Assembly: GCF_947242115.1 (NCBI RefSeq)
Contig: NC_074712.1
Location: 45,513,838 to 45,577,837, forward strand
DNA length: 64,000 nt
Direction of reading: 5' to 3'
Origin: Biomphalaria glabrata
Taxonomy: Eukaryota > Mollusca > Gastropoda > Planorbidae
A program made the position numbers and the translations under genes. Below the pieces are notes generated by a model. It worked only from the letters and a program-made list of their open reading frames with translations, ran no database searches and was not told where the DNA came from. Positions within the stretch are counted from its first letter, which is position 1; each line of letters begins with the position of its first letter. Of the stretch, positions 37,899 to 52,300 are shown piece after piece.

Positions 37899-40371
37899 AG
37901 AGAAGACTTAAGTCATCTGCTGTAAAATAAACAGACTGTAAATAAGTGTACTTATCTACTATGCTTGATTTTGAATGTTCAATTTGTGATTACATTAATT
38001 TAACATGTGCATGTTCATGAAATTGATTTTCATTGTTGTTAGGTAAATTATTAATAAACTGAAAGGGAAAAAAAAATATTTTTGACATTCTTTTATTTTC
38101 ATCTAAAATTGACAGTGCTAATAATAACAACAACACTGACCAAATAAAACAATTGAATACAACTAAACAAGCATATATTTTATGTTTTAGAGAAAACATT
38201 CTAACATTTAAAAAAAAGTTATTTATTATAATTAATTTTGAATTGAATGGATTAAAAAAAGTACTACAAACTTAATATTTTCTTTTTTAAAACAATGTAT
38301 GCTTCAAATGATACTAGATTCAAAAGATATTTATGACATGGTGATAATGACCAATTTATATAAAAATATAAACTATTTTTCAATTGTTTGAATAACTTGA
38401 TATAAAAGGTGTCTTACACATAAAATCACAAATGTATATAAAACTGGCAATCCATATAAAATAGTTCCCCTTTTTGTATTCTAATAGTATTGAAATTAGG
38501 AATGAATAAAAAAGTAGACACAATAATACAAAACTCTGTCAAATAAAAGAAGTGGGGGAACAAGCACAAAAATGTTGCTGATTAGTGTTTGGAATAAGAA
38601 ACTGAAAAAATAACTAGTAGAAATTTCCCACCAGTAGAAAAAAAATCTTATTAAGATAATTATACTAAAATTAAAATATCAGACCCAAAGTAACACAAGA
38701 AGTCATATCACAAAAAACAACACGGAAAAGCATATAGTCAGAATTGTGTGGTACTTTTGAGTAAGGTAATGCTAAGTTGTTCTTCCCAATAGATTCTGTA
38801 CCAATAAAAAAAAAATATCCATACTTAAAAAAAGATAAAAACTACTAGTACAATTATACTGAAACATTAATAATGACAATTTATGGTTCCATCTTTTAAA
38901 AACAAACACTATCATTACATAAGTTATCCATTTAAAAACATTTCTTGAACAATAAATTATCAGATATTTTATTTTACAATGAATGTGATTATATTGTTAT
39001 TGAATGAAATGTACACCAACACATGTTTATATTTATCTTGAAAATATATGAAACAAAATACTAGTTTAATATTTGCATGAGGGATGGGGGTATAGTGATA
39101 TTGATAGATTGGTGATGTTGATAGACCAGAGAGTGAGAGGTGGTGACAACAATCTAAAATTAGTTATACATTATCCAGTTATACATAAAATTTTAATAAT
39201 GGTGCAGCTTTTTTAAATGTCTAAGATGCCATAGGCAATTAAAATAGTAACATTTTCTGAGACTGCAGAATTTAGGAAACCAAATATTGAAAAGGTTTGG
39301 TCACTATTTATGGTTAAGCTAGAATGTTTATGACTTTTCAATAATCTTCTTTACTTTTGCAGTAAACTTAAATGCATTTTATAAGAATCTTAAGGAATGA
39401 ATCGTCCTAATACTTTATACATTGTCAACAGTTCATGAGGACACTAATGTCAATAATTAGTTATTTTCACTACTACAGAAAAATACATAATGATTCAATA
39501 TTGCTTACTTAGATTTATTTTCAAATTTTTATTTTTGGTACAAATGTTCACAGCAATTAAATGTATATATATTTATATATATATATATATGATCTTTTTA
39601 TGAATGAAAATATTCTAAATATAATATTAAAAAAAAAATCTTTGTTGAAAAAACAAGTAAGATCTATTTTTTAAAAGTGTATTCCATATATAATTTTTTT
39701 TTTTAATTCAGAAGATTAATTTTGATTTTTGTTTGCTTGAGATATAAATGTGATTAAAAACAAAATTGCAGGCTACCAATCCTTCAATAAAAAAAAGTGT
39801 ACTTGTATTTTTGGAAGAAGTTTATTATCATTTTTTTTAAATTCAGCAATAATTTGTCTTTGGACTTCATAAAATTTGTTACACTTAACTTTTCATTATA
39901 CATACAAGTCCTGAAAGCATTTTTGTCAGAACTCAATAAATACACAAATATGGTATACAATGTTCTTTAGTTCCTATAGTCTTAAAAAAAAGAAATTTTC
40001 TCTCTAGCTAAATCACAGTAAATTCGAATTTTGAAATAACTGAAATACAGATAATTTTCATTGGAAGTGTTACAAAATGCAGGAGATATACCACATGTAA
40101 AAATAAAATCAGATTCAACGCATGTTTTAAAGTTTATCACTGTCACGCTGATAAATAATACTAGAACTCTTACAATGCAAGCCTGCATATCACACACAAC
40201 TGATATATGCTACCTAAAATATAATTACACTTGATAGAACATATAAAAACCAATAAAAATATGTGCAATTACATGTCACATACACTTGAAAAAACTCTAT
40301 CTAGCATTACACAATATTTCTCTAACATATAGTAAAATAGCATTGACTTCTTGAAAGAAAAAGTGTTTATC
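37899..40371. other. LAMTOR3/CDS convergent intergenic region and 3' UTRs
   Basis: A 2.5-kb AT-rich stretch between two stop codons facing each other. It should contain both 3' UTRs. No coding or mobile element is recognised. A short (TA)n run is near 39567-39591. Confidence 0.5.
37926..37931 (+). terminator. Polyadenylation signal of LAMTOR3
   Basis: AATAAA lies 27 nt after the stop codon, with a TGTAAAT/GTGT-containing stretch downstream. Other AATAAA words occur further on, so distal sites are possible. Confidence 0.5.
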
Positions 40372-43265
40372 TTATATTGATGCTGTGGTGTTGTCCAAGA
40401 GCCCTCTCTGTGTCAATTTATCACGTAACATCATAAATACCTGAAGCTGCTGCTCAGGTTTCAACATCATTACTGTTTGCACAATATTTTGAGGATTTAA
40501 AACTCTGAAAAAAGTAAGAAAAAAGAATTAAGTGAAACTTTGAAGCTATCAAAACTTCCTAGATATTTTTTCCCCCCAAACACAGGCCCATGCCACATCG
40601 ACATTCTCAGTGCACTCTGGTCCAGTCTCAGTTGTAAATATACCCATCAAAGTGTAACTGGGAGAGCTTTCTGTGCTGACATAGAACTCAAAAACACAAT
40701 GTACATTTAAAAAGAATGTTCTAGCCTCTTAGAGCTTATATCTTCAGACCTTCAGTTTGGCATTCTCTATAAATCTGTTTATAAATGAGATCTGTTGTAT
40801 TCATTTAGTCTTTATCAAAATATGAACAAGCATTCATATTCAACATAGGTATTATTTTTGTAGGACAATCATTTTAGGTTAGCTACAGTAAAGAGATTTG
40901 AAAGGAAAAAAATCTAAAAAAATATTTATAAGATGCATTTACCACATTAATAACTTGAAGGATATCCTAAAAAAATTTTCCAAATAGTATCAAAGCTCAG
41001 AATATAAACTGATTGTGACAAACATTAAAGAATAATTTAGGGATAACCAACAAAGAGAAGGAATTAGAGCCCGTCTATGGAATGAAGATGGAGAACTGGT
41101 TGATTTCTCTATGGCTTTCTTTGCTGCTGCTACCTTGTGATTGAAGTTTTGTTTAAACATAATTGTGTTCACAATTCATTCAAGTATAAAACTAATTCCT
41201 AAATAGTAAGTGAAAAATATAGGAAATGAATACATTGGAATTAGTGGCTGAGAGGCTAATACAGCTTGGCTACGGCTTAGCCACCTAACAAGGGGGCTCA
41301 ACTTCAAATCCCAACTGGAGCAGAGTTGTGTTTGCTGATCACCTAAAGGCAATATGAAAACCTTCTCCCAGATACCCCCTTCCACCATTGGTCTACAAAA
41401 GAGATTGAACCATAGTGCACTGAGCATGCTATAAGCATGAAAGATTTGCCACACAACTGTTCTAAAAAGTTTTAAAAAAATACATAAATTATTTATTAAA
41501 AAAAACCCCGCACTTACTTGATAAAACTAGAATAGTACACATGAACAAATGTGGCCATCAGAAACTGGCAATCAAACCTGTCCATAATACCTCCATGCCC
41601 AGGTATGGTGTCACCAAAATCCTAAAAATAAATAAGGATAAAAAATTACAATAGCCTGTAAAATAGTTTATAATAAACTAGATAACAAAATAAAAGCCAC
41701 ACAAAAAGCCATTTGTTTTCAAATAAATTACCTTTATTTTGAATGCCCTTTTGAAACCACTAGCAAAGAAGCCACCAAAAGGTCCTATGACTGATGCAAA
41801 AATAGACATGGCAATGGAATGGAGGACAAAAGGATAGATGCTCACTGTTGTTTTCTGAATACCTAACTGAAGTAGAAACAATTGTGTTTCAAATTACATA
41901 TTATTCATGCATATGCTATACACACAGAAGAACACAATACATTACATAAATATAACGAAAATCTCTTTTGTTAAATGGCTAAATAACCTTACACTTTTTT
42001 TTTTTAATTTCTACAAATATCCTAATTACAATAGTACCCTGAGCCTACATTTTGTTTGTTAATAGTACTAAAGAAATAAAACTATTATGTAAATTATTAC
42101 AGTCAATTTTTGCTAAGATGGCTGATACTACAATAAACAGTCAGCATGGAATTAAAACCTTTTGTAGCATGTGACTGACAAAAGGTTTAATTAGGCCACA
42201 TTTCATATTTTTTTTACCAGGCAGCTAACAATTAGCTTCATGCCTTTGGTTGAAAGAAACAAGCAAGCTTTATCTAGTTACTTTAGTTAAACTTAAATAG
42301 GTGGCTAATTTAAACAGTTAAACAGATTCACATGTATCAAAAACAAAGAAGTGAGAAAAAAAAAACTGGTCATTTTTAATGTAGTAGTTATATTCTAATA
42401 TAATTTAAAATGCAAGAAATTAAACTTTGTTAAAATTTACTATCAATTTTCAAATAGTTATATAAAATGTATTCTATCTTAAAATATAATTTGATGGTAT
42501 ATCTATCTTTTGCAAGCACAATAAAGCTTATTTAAAAATTAAACACATTAATTTTTTGTTTGTTTGTATAAATACATCTGAAATATCAAATGCTGCATCT
42601 TAGATTCTAAATTTCAAAATTTTATGTAAATTAGATAGACTTACCAACTTAAAAAATGCCCTTATAGTTTCTGGAAGTGCATACTGAGAAACCAGAAAAA
42701 CATGAGATCTTTCACATTCCATAGACAGAGATTCCTTGGATTCATCATAAGACACAGGACAAACAAAGTAGTCATATTGGATGAGACAGTAAGAGAGCTG
42801 TGGGAATAAAATGTTTCTTTGTATATTAACTAACACAAATAAGTATCAAGAGTTTGATAATGTACAGTTGAGGCCTTGCCGAACTTCGGTCACATTTTTA
42901 CAATGCTTATATCAACTCACTCTCTGTCTGTCTGGTAAAAGGTTTGTACACGTAATATACAGAATGTGATACAATTGGAAAAAAATTATCTAAATGAACA
43001 AATATACACCATCTGTTATAAATATTAAGTGTATGCTAAAAATACAAAATAGCTGTCTACAATAGTACTAGCTCAAGTTAACCTGAATTCAAGTTTTAAA
43101 AAATTGCAAAAGAATAAAAGCCAGCAAGCGTATTAGTGTAGTTCAATGCCGTAAGGAAGAGAACACTTTTGTTTTGTTCTAGGTCAAACTATAACTTAAA
43201 TTAGTTAACCATGAGCAGGAAAGTAAAGTGACTGTGTACAGACTCAGTGTGTTTTTTTTCTTTTC

Positions 43266-43303
<38 letters not shown>

Positions 43304-46300
43304 ATATATATATTTGTATACATGGACGTAGCCAGGATTTTTTTTTTTCGGGGAGGGTTTTGGGGGATGAATTTTTTTTTATATATGTGTGTGTGTGTGT
43401 GTGTGTACACACACACACATAATTAATCTTTATTACATTCTGACCCTATCGGAAGACGTTTATTGTTTACTGTAGACTCCCCACCCTCGCTAGCAAGGGG
43501 GTCTGGGGGAGTTTGCAGTGCTCCCCCAGCGCGGGGCAAAGCCCCGCCGCTGAGCACTATTTCTGGTATTGAAAGCCAATAAAATGCATATTCTGAGGTA
43601 TCTACAGTGCATTATCTTGCTATTAAAAAGTTTTATTTCAAAAAACCTAATGTGCTATTCTTACTGACTTAGACCCTCCCGCGCCGTTCGGCGCATTTTC
43701 CAGCAAGCTGTTTTCGCAACTCTTATTTTGCGTAATTCATTTTGTGTGAGAACATGTCCCGCAAAACCTCATGCGATGCTCTGTCACAACCTTACTAAGG
43801 ATTCGACTCCCAGTTCGGCATATGATTTCTTTGATTTAGACCCGATCTCTATGACTGACTCCTAAAATCTGTCTTAACCATCTTTGTTGAAACACATTTA
43901 ATGATTTTCAATTTCGGCAGAAGACTATTCACACTTTATTAATGGAGCCCAAGCCACTGGTAGAAATTTGTAACCTTTCTTGACTACGCTCTTGGAATTA
44001 CATGCCTGTATTTCGCTTTAGATTTTATATCGAAATGGAAAGTTTTTTCGTTAAATCATCTGTTGAGGGGTTTTGAACTAAGAAATCTCTGGAGTTTTTT
44101 TGTTTTGTTTTTAATTCAAAACCCCATTTAGCTACGATCTTAGAATTTGGTGACTGTAGTTTGCTTTAAAATAATATTGAAGAGAGAGGTTTTCAACTCT
44201 AAACGCTCTGTAAGGGAATTTTAAACTCAAAACCATCTGGAGGGGTTTTAAACTTTAAAGAAAAAGCCATCTGGAGGAGGGGGATTTAAACTCAAAACCC
44301 CTTTGGCTACGCTCATAGATTTTATAGAGTGTAATTTGCTTTTTTTTTATATTGAAGAGGTACTTTTTAGCTTCAAACCCCAACTGGAGGGGGGGGGGGG
44401 GTAAACTCAAAACCCCTTTGGCTAGAGAATTTTGAGTGTGTAATTTGCTTTTTTTATATTGAAGATGGGGTTTATCGTAAATTTTGGAAGGGGTTTTAAA
44501 ATCAAAATCTTCCTCAACTGTGCTGTTGGAATTTGGGGATTGATTTTTGCATTTTTTTTTGTTTTGTTTTATAGAAGAGGGGAATTTAACTGCAAAAACC
44601 TCTGGTAGGGGGTTTAAAATTCAAAACCCCCTGTAGGGGGTTTTAAACTCAAAGCCCCTGGTAGAGGGATTTGTATCTCAAAACCCCCATATAGGGTTTT
44701 TTTAAATCTCAAAATCCCCTGTAGGGGGTTTTAAACTCAAAGCCCCCTGGTAGAGGGATTTGTATCTCAAAACCCCCATATAGGGGTTTTTTAAATCTCA
44801 AAACCCCCTGGTAGGGGGATTTAAACTCAAAACCCCCTGGTAGAGGGTTTTTAACTCAAAACTGCCTCGGCTGTGCTGTGGTAAGTGATGATTTAGTATT
44901 AAAAGCTCACCTAAAATAAACAAAATGAAAGCAAAAATCAGTCACTTAATTCCGTTCCTGCGGGGGGGGGGGGGGGGGTTGGTTGGTTTGAACCCCAAGA
45001 ACCCCCCCCTGGCTACGCCATGCTAATGGATATATGTGACTGTCAAACTTACAATGATTCCAAAGATTATTGTTGAGAATGCTCCACCAATGAAACCTTC
45101 CCATGTTTTCTTTGGTGATAACTTGATCAAAGGAGTTCGTCCAAAGAAGAATCCAAACATGTATGCCATTATGTCATTGCATATTATCATTGATACTGGG
45201 ACCAGAACCCTGTAAAAATACAACTTTCAATGAAACAAAAGTTTCAATAAAAAAAAAACATTTTATAAAGGCTAGATAAACTAACAAAATTCTGAATTTA
45301 CCAAACAAGTCCTTCCAAAACATTCTGAACAATGAAATGAGACTGTGTTACAACAAGTAACAGTGTCACATGTGTCCATCCAAACTGAAAACACAAGAAG
45401 GAGGAAGATGTTGAAATAATGCGTTACTTGTGTTTCCATTCATTAAGATTTCTGCCACAAGACACAATTCTAAAAAAAGTGATGTTAAGTTCACCAAACA
45501 TTGTCAACTCATTTTTGTTTGTCCCATTTTTTAATTTCGATTTTTTGTTTTTAAATATATATTTATTATGAAATGAGATGCTGTGACCTATACTGTGGAT
45601 TGAACTAGAATTTTTAGGCTAGCTATAGCACAATATATCATTCAATGTTAGAGGCTAGCATAAAAGACATGATATTGTTTAGTGCCATATGTTAAAAAAA
45701 AAGATAAAGGTAAATTTGATGTGAAATTTGTACACTCACTAAAGTGAACTGCTTCAGATAATGTTTTTTGACTAGACTGCAGACAAAGCCAACCAATCCA
45801 GCAGTGTAAAGGGAAAATGAGATAAATCTGTGATAAGTCACAAATGGTCGCAAAAAGTCCTGGAAAAAAACAACACATTTTGAATGTTTATTATAAAAGT
45901 TAAGAAAAAAAATGCAAGCATTTAATGCAAACAGTAAGAGTAAGATAATAGACAAAATATACTTACAGTACGAGCTAACAGTACTCCAAAATATCCAATC
46001 ATACTTTCTCCAAAGAAGAAAAAATTGGAAGCAAACAGGAAATACCAACTTAAAGTTCTGAACCAGGGTAAATCATATGATCGATAGACTATGTAGCCTA
46101 TTGTGATTATTTCATGAAAGCATTTTATCTGAAGGGCGAATGTCTTAGAAGTAAAACAGAAAAATTTATAAAACATATGAAAATATATAGAACATCTAAC
46201 TGAGGATTATAAATTCCTATTCGTTGTTAACTAACAATATTCTTTTAGTTTAATGTTAACTATAAATTTTTTAAAAAGTTAATAAGTATATGATAATGAA

Positions 46301-49300
46301 ATAAGCTTACTATCTGTATGGTAAGAAATGATTAGTGTTGGTATTCATTTAATCATAAGCAAATTATTTCAACGAAAAAAACAACAACAGAAATTCTATA
46401 TATTATTCAGATGAGAAAAAATACTCCAAAGCTGCATAACTTAAAAAGCAAGAAAAATATTTAAATATGACAATACTTTACCACATACCACAAGAACTAA
46501 AGCTAAAGGTCCAAAATAAATAAGTACTGCAAAACCAAGGATCATGACCCAAGTAAAAATACCACGTATCATCCAATTTCTCCACCTGATGAGCACAGAT
46601 AGAGAAAAGATACATTTTGAATATCCATATAACCCCCCCCCAAAAAAAGCAAACCTCATGCTCAATATATAGGTTCAAACTATTATGTATAAACTGTGAC
46701 TAAGCTTTTGGAAGTTTAAAGAGCCACTAGAGAAGTACAAATGTTAATCATCACATTCTTCTAACCAGCTTTTTGCTGGAGCTTCTTTGGCAGTCTATGT
46801 GCTATGGAAAAGTAACATTCTGTTCTTCTTAGTTGCTCAGCATGGCCATACAGGGTAATGGTTACACTTATCATCATTATAAGATTCATTTTTACGGCAC
46901 TAGACAGTTGTGCAGAAAAACTTTTTTTTTTCTATTAAAATGTGTGTCAATGAGAACATAATAATAAAACCAAGCAATATTCATTTGGCCATCAAGCTGC
47001 TCTACATTTTTTGTTTATTCAGAGAGGGCAGAGAGGATTTCAAACTTCTGTCATAAGACTAAAACAAAGTCAGCTTTAAATCAATAAGTGTAGTATAAGT
47101 CTGAGATGCAATAATAGCGATAATTGTTTTCTTTTCCCCCTTTTATTCTGCTTTTGTATTTTAATAACAACAACAAACAAACAATAAGTCAGATTATAAT
47201 TTATAGTTAATACTATATTTTTGAAGATTACTTTTTTTTATAGTTTTATTTATTTTGCTAAAATTAATATTCTCTAGAGACTAAAATAGTTGAAACCTGT
47301 GTTTCTCAAACTTTTACTTGTGATGCCCTCCGAGACAAAAAAAAAAAGATGAATAATGGTTGTGACCCCTTAAGACAACTAAGTATTTGAGGGAAAGATG
47401 TAAGACCACTCAGCAGATCCAGGTCAAATACAACAGATTTATTGTCTTTTGAAAAAAAAAAAGACTGCCATCATGCCCTCCTCATCAGCACATTGTGCCC
47501 CCACAGGTTGAAAATGCTGGTTTAAACAGAGGTGTATAATAAAAATAAAAGTAATCAGAGATAATAATAATGTAGTATATTGACAAAGCCAAAAAGAAAA
47601 AATATATAATAAAATTGATAGCAGCTAAAGAGGAGACAAAATATAGAAAGGAATGGTATATAAGATAACACATCTTATTTAACAGGATAACTTATAAGTA
47701 AGTAACATTATTCTTTATGTACAGTATTTCAACATAATTCTGCCTAATTCTCATTGGTTCTGTTTCTTTTATTAGAGACACTTATCAAAAACATAATGAA
47801 AGAATTTGACTGAAGTCAAAGAAAGCATCTAGTCTGCACCCAGCAGAATGAGATTATACATGAAAATTGGAACCAGTGAAACATGCTTCGGTAGTGAATC
47901 GCCTTAGTAAACTGCATAATTTATCAAGAGGCTTCAGAATAAGCCTGTAAAAGACAAATTGTTTGAAGAACTGCCTGATCTTGAAACCAATGCACAATTT
48001 CGACTCTGACTCAGATATGGTTATCTAAATCTATATATATATAATTCTCTTCTTCCCTAAACAGGTCAAACAAGAAGTAAAGGAAAGATCACTCTCTTAT
48101 TTCTGCGGATAGTCACCCCATGGAAAAAAAAAAGGGGGGGGGGAGAACACGTTTTCACAGCTCGATACGGATAGCTGTGCGCTGGACCGTCAAACCCTGC
48201 CCGCTCCCATCCCATGCGGGAGGTTTGGACTAGGAAGTAAACTATCGTCAACTCTGAAGGAACATCCGAAAAATGTAAAACATTTTACAAACACTAAATA
48301 GCAGGGCCGGACTTAAGCATTGTGGGGCCCTATTCGAAACGGATTTCGCGGGGCCAAGTTTGGGTAGGGAAGCGGACAATAAGTTAAATTTAAGAGTTTG
48401 TATTAGAAAATAAATTCATCTATGCATTTTATTCATTCTTTACTACGTACAGAATTACTTTGCGAGCCTTGCGTGTAGCAAAGTCATACAGTATATCATA
48501 ATAATTCTGTTTCCCACATAGATCCCGCTCAATAGCAAGAATAACCAAATGTGTCCATCTATCTTTGAGAATTGTTGACGTCAAGTAATTCTTCATTAGT
48601 TTGAGGCGCGAGAAACTTCTTTCACCTGATTACACAATTACGGCTAATGCATAATGCCATTTTTATTAATAGCGCGCAGGATTGACGTTTTCCATATTGA
48701 ATGACACCCCAAAATGACAATTTTTTTCTATGTATTTCCGTATTTTCCGTGGAAAACTTCAGAAATCATACCAGTGCCTAAGAAACCAAAAATAGATTGC
48801 TTAAATGATTTCCGCCCAGTAGCACTAACACCTATTGTTATGAAATGTTTTGAAAAATATATCCTTAAACAACTTGTAGCAAAAGTCAATAACAGCCTAG
48901 ACCCTCACCAATTTGCATACAATGCAACTAGAGGAACTGAGGATGCCATTCTATTGCTTTTGGACCAGCTTTATAAGCATCTTGACATACCCAAAACATA
49001 TGCACGAGTCCTCTTCGTAGATTTCTCCTCGGCTTTCAATACTATACAGCCACATCTAATGATAAACAAACTGAGTAACTTAAATGTAAGCCCTTACTTG
49101 CAAGCATGGGTTCTAAACTTTTTAACCCAACGGCCCCAGTATGTTAAAGTCAACAACACCAAATCGTCAACTCGAGTACTATGTACGGGTGCTCCACAAG
49201 GTTGTGTACTTTCTCCTGTACTATACACTCTTTACACTAATGACATAAGAAGCATCTATGACTCAGTTAAACTCATTAAATTCGCTGATGATACTGCCAT

Positions 49301-52300
49301 AGTCGGTCTTATTTCAGGAGACGAAACTCAGTATCGAAGCTCGATAGATATCGAAGCTCGATAGAAGAGTTTACAAACTGGTGCACCGACAACTTTCTAG
49401 AACTGAATGTAACAAAAACTAAAGAACTTATAATAGATTTTAGAAAGAAAAAACAAACTATAGGTGAACTGCAAATAAACACTACATCTATAGAACAAGT
49501 AAAGGCATATAAATATCTAGGCGTTATCATCAACAACAAGCTTTCATGGGAAGACCACCTTGGAACTCTGACAAAGAAAACATCCCAGCGACTCTTTTTT
49601 CTATACAAACTCAACAGTTTTAAATTAAACAAGAAGATCCTTGAGACATTTTATGGCGCGACTGTACAAAATCTGCTAACATAGGGAATAAGTTGTTGGC
49701 AAGGCAACGCCTCATCTAAACTGTTGCAACGTCTAGAAAACATCATTAAAAAAGCATCAAAAATTACACTCACAACATTACCACATTTAAAGGAACTTTT
49801 TGAACAAACGTGCCTAAGAAAAATCGAAAAAATCTTGGAAGACAACGGCCACCCGCTCCATCAGAACTACGCCAGGTCGTCGCGAAGTGGGCGACTGCTG
49901 TCAATCAAAACAAGAACGGAGCGGTACAAAACTCGTTCGTACCTCACTCGGTCAGACTCTATCACCACCACTCATTGATCAGGGAACATGAAATGCACCA
50001 AGATACCGGTGTGTAGTCGCTGAATGAACTCTTTATGTTGTCTGTTGTATTTATGTGTATGTTTCTGTTGTGTTGTCTTTATATGAGAAACGAGTCCTTG
50101 TAATCACAACAAATTTCCGTAAGGATCAATAAAGCAGTCTTAGTCTTAGTATATTTTAAGGACTTTTTCGTTTATTTTGCAATTTCGGGAGATTTCCAGG
50201 AGTGCGGGGGAAATCTGTTTTAAGTTATAAAATGGTTTAATTTAATAATTTATACACCTTAAATTAGAGCGGGTTCCATGAAAGTGCGGATCCTTCGGTC
50301 ACATAGGTTGCAGTGGCCTAATACCGGCCCTGCAAAATAGCGGCGTATGCTATGCCGCCGGTCGACTAGTATTAAACTAAACTATTAAGTAATTGACAGA
50401 AGCCAGAAGGATACTTTATCAGTTTATATCAGCAACTAAAGTAGAAATAATAACCTACATATTAGGGGTGCACCGGATAGTACTTTTTGATATCCGGCCG
50501 GGGCCGGATATGACCGGATAGTAAAATTTGATATTCGGCCGGGGCCGGATACCTAAGTGTCTTGTTAATAGCTTGTGTTGCTGAACATTTTACGAAACTG
50601 TTAAATAACATACCTATATTGGTTGGTTTTATTTGTTTTCCTTTTACATACCTTATTGTTTTAAACTCTGTTACTGATTGATTTATTCAAGTTTAACAGT
50701 ATTTCTAAAAATCTGTATAGCATGAGTGTGACTGTGTGTATGTACGGTGCCACCAACTGTAAAGGATGTGTGTAGGAAGGTCAATGTAAATAATGTTAGT
50801 ATATATTTAACTAGTTACTAATGTAAATCTCATAAGTAAAGTGCAATCTGCCTTGTATAGTGGTCGGATGTATGTGTTCATGAATTTCAGACCAACAACC
50901 TGGTCAGATATACCTAGTGAGCCTACACATGTAGTCCTAGTGTAGTGTGTATAGTTGTTTGTGTTAACCATCGAGCATTGTTTTTTCCTGAGCATACGCA
51001 CGAAATAGAGTTGGGTGTTAGTCAAAAAAGATAACACATTGGCATGGTCAGTCAAGCATATAAATAAATTATACCCGTCCACTAGTTAGAGGTCAAGGGT
51101 TGTTTGTTTGTTTTTTCGCTCCAGCATATTGTTTCTTTGTTTGCTAGATCTAACTGCGGTACTATTATTCAATTTTTTATGCGATTTTAAAATTTACTGT
51201 AAGGTTTTCGTTATTTATTAAGTCAAAAGAATTAAACAATGAAATTAGATTTCTTTCTAAAGATTTTAATACAAGGAAAAAATACACACACGCAAACATG
51301 CACATCTTTGTTTTATTTTATTGTGCAAAGAACATACGCAAGAAACATTAAATGCAAAGATCGTATGTTAGAAACATCTTCCTTAATTATTACTAATTAA
51401 TTATTTTATTCGTGGTTTCAGTAACTGTTACAAAAGGGAACGATAGTAAGCCTATGGATGTCAGGTTTGTAAAAGTCGTCCTAGCCTGATACACAGTGGC
51501 TAAGTACGCATCTTAAGTAAAAAATTGTAATAACAAGGAGTTAATTGACTGTCTCAAATGATTAAGAATATTGTTATCAAATCAAGACACTCAACTGCAG
51601 GAGTAATATTCAAGTTAACACGTTAGAAAAATTATTTAATCTTAATATTTATTTACAGTGTAATATCCTTTGTTAGCACGTTATGTTTTTTCATTCTGGC
51701 TTATAAATGGTAAATGTCTATCAATAAATTGGGTGTCAAGGACCAAAGAAATAAAGAGTAGGGGGTGTTTAGCTCTCCATTTAAAGATAGCCCAGGTCGT
51801 GTCTTCTACAAAATAATTAATTACTGGCTTACTGGGCTATATAATCTCGCGGTTTGTGTTCTGTGTAGCTAAAGGTCACTCGTTTAGGTGCGTATGATCT
51901 TTAGTCCAGCTTACTAATTGAGATTTATGTTCAAGTAACTCGGCACACTTGAAAAGGTGTGACCACGTGATTAAGATTTTTCTCCAAATAAACAAACTCT
52001 TTGTCCGGATACCCGTGTAGATGTTTGGCTTGAATCCACCCCCCCCCCCCCAATTAAGATTAACTACTAAGTAAACAAACATAGTTCCCTCGTGTGACCT
52101 CTAGAGAGCGCGCTTACGTCCATCGTATCTGACTTGGGGTCACCTGTCAATCAATGAACTCAATGTGATGAACTAAACAAATAAAAGAGGGAGGGAGTTG
52201 TTCATCTGGAAATATACCTAGTTACCTTAGAGGTGTGGCTCTTGTAGTCCAGCCCCCCTAATAAAGATTAACTACTAAATAAACAAACTCAGTTCCCTCG

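Larger units (their letters stand above)
48302..50332 (-). mobile_element. hAT transposon remnant (CAGGGCCGG termini) with nested LINE
   Basis: The termini CAGGGCCGGACTTAAG (48302) and TAATACCGGCCCTG (to 50332) are inverted repeats. The flanks CTAAATAG and CAAAATAG are an 8-bp target duplication with one mismatch. The minus strand at about 48425-48640 encodes the hAT C-terminal dimerisation segment: [20 protein letters not shown], then [18 protein letters not shown]. The rest of the transposase is absent, so the copy was internally deleted. A LINE occupies about 48757-50155, showing the hAT was there first. Confidence 0.85.

Noticed and set aside
43201-43422. Overlapping ORFs of 64 and 71 residues on both strands
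   Set aside because: They consist of translated CT, TA, GT and AC dinucleotide repeats, not protein-coding sequence.
45648-46176. Several minus-strand ORFs of 76-118 residues
   Set aside because: They are CDS exons 4 and 5 read with their introns or in other frames, not separate genes.
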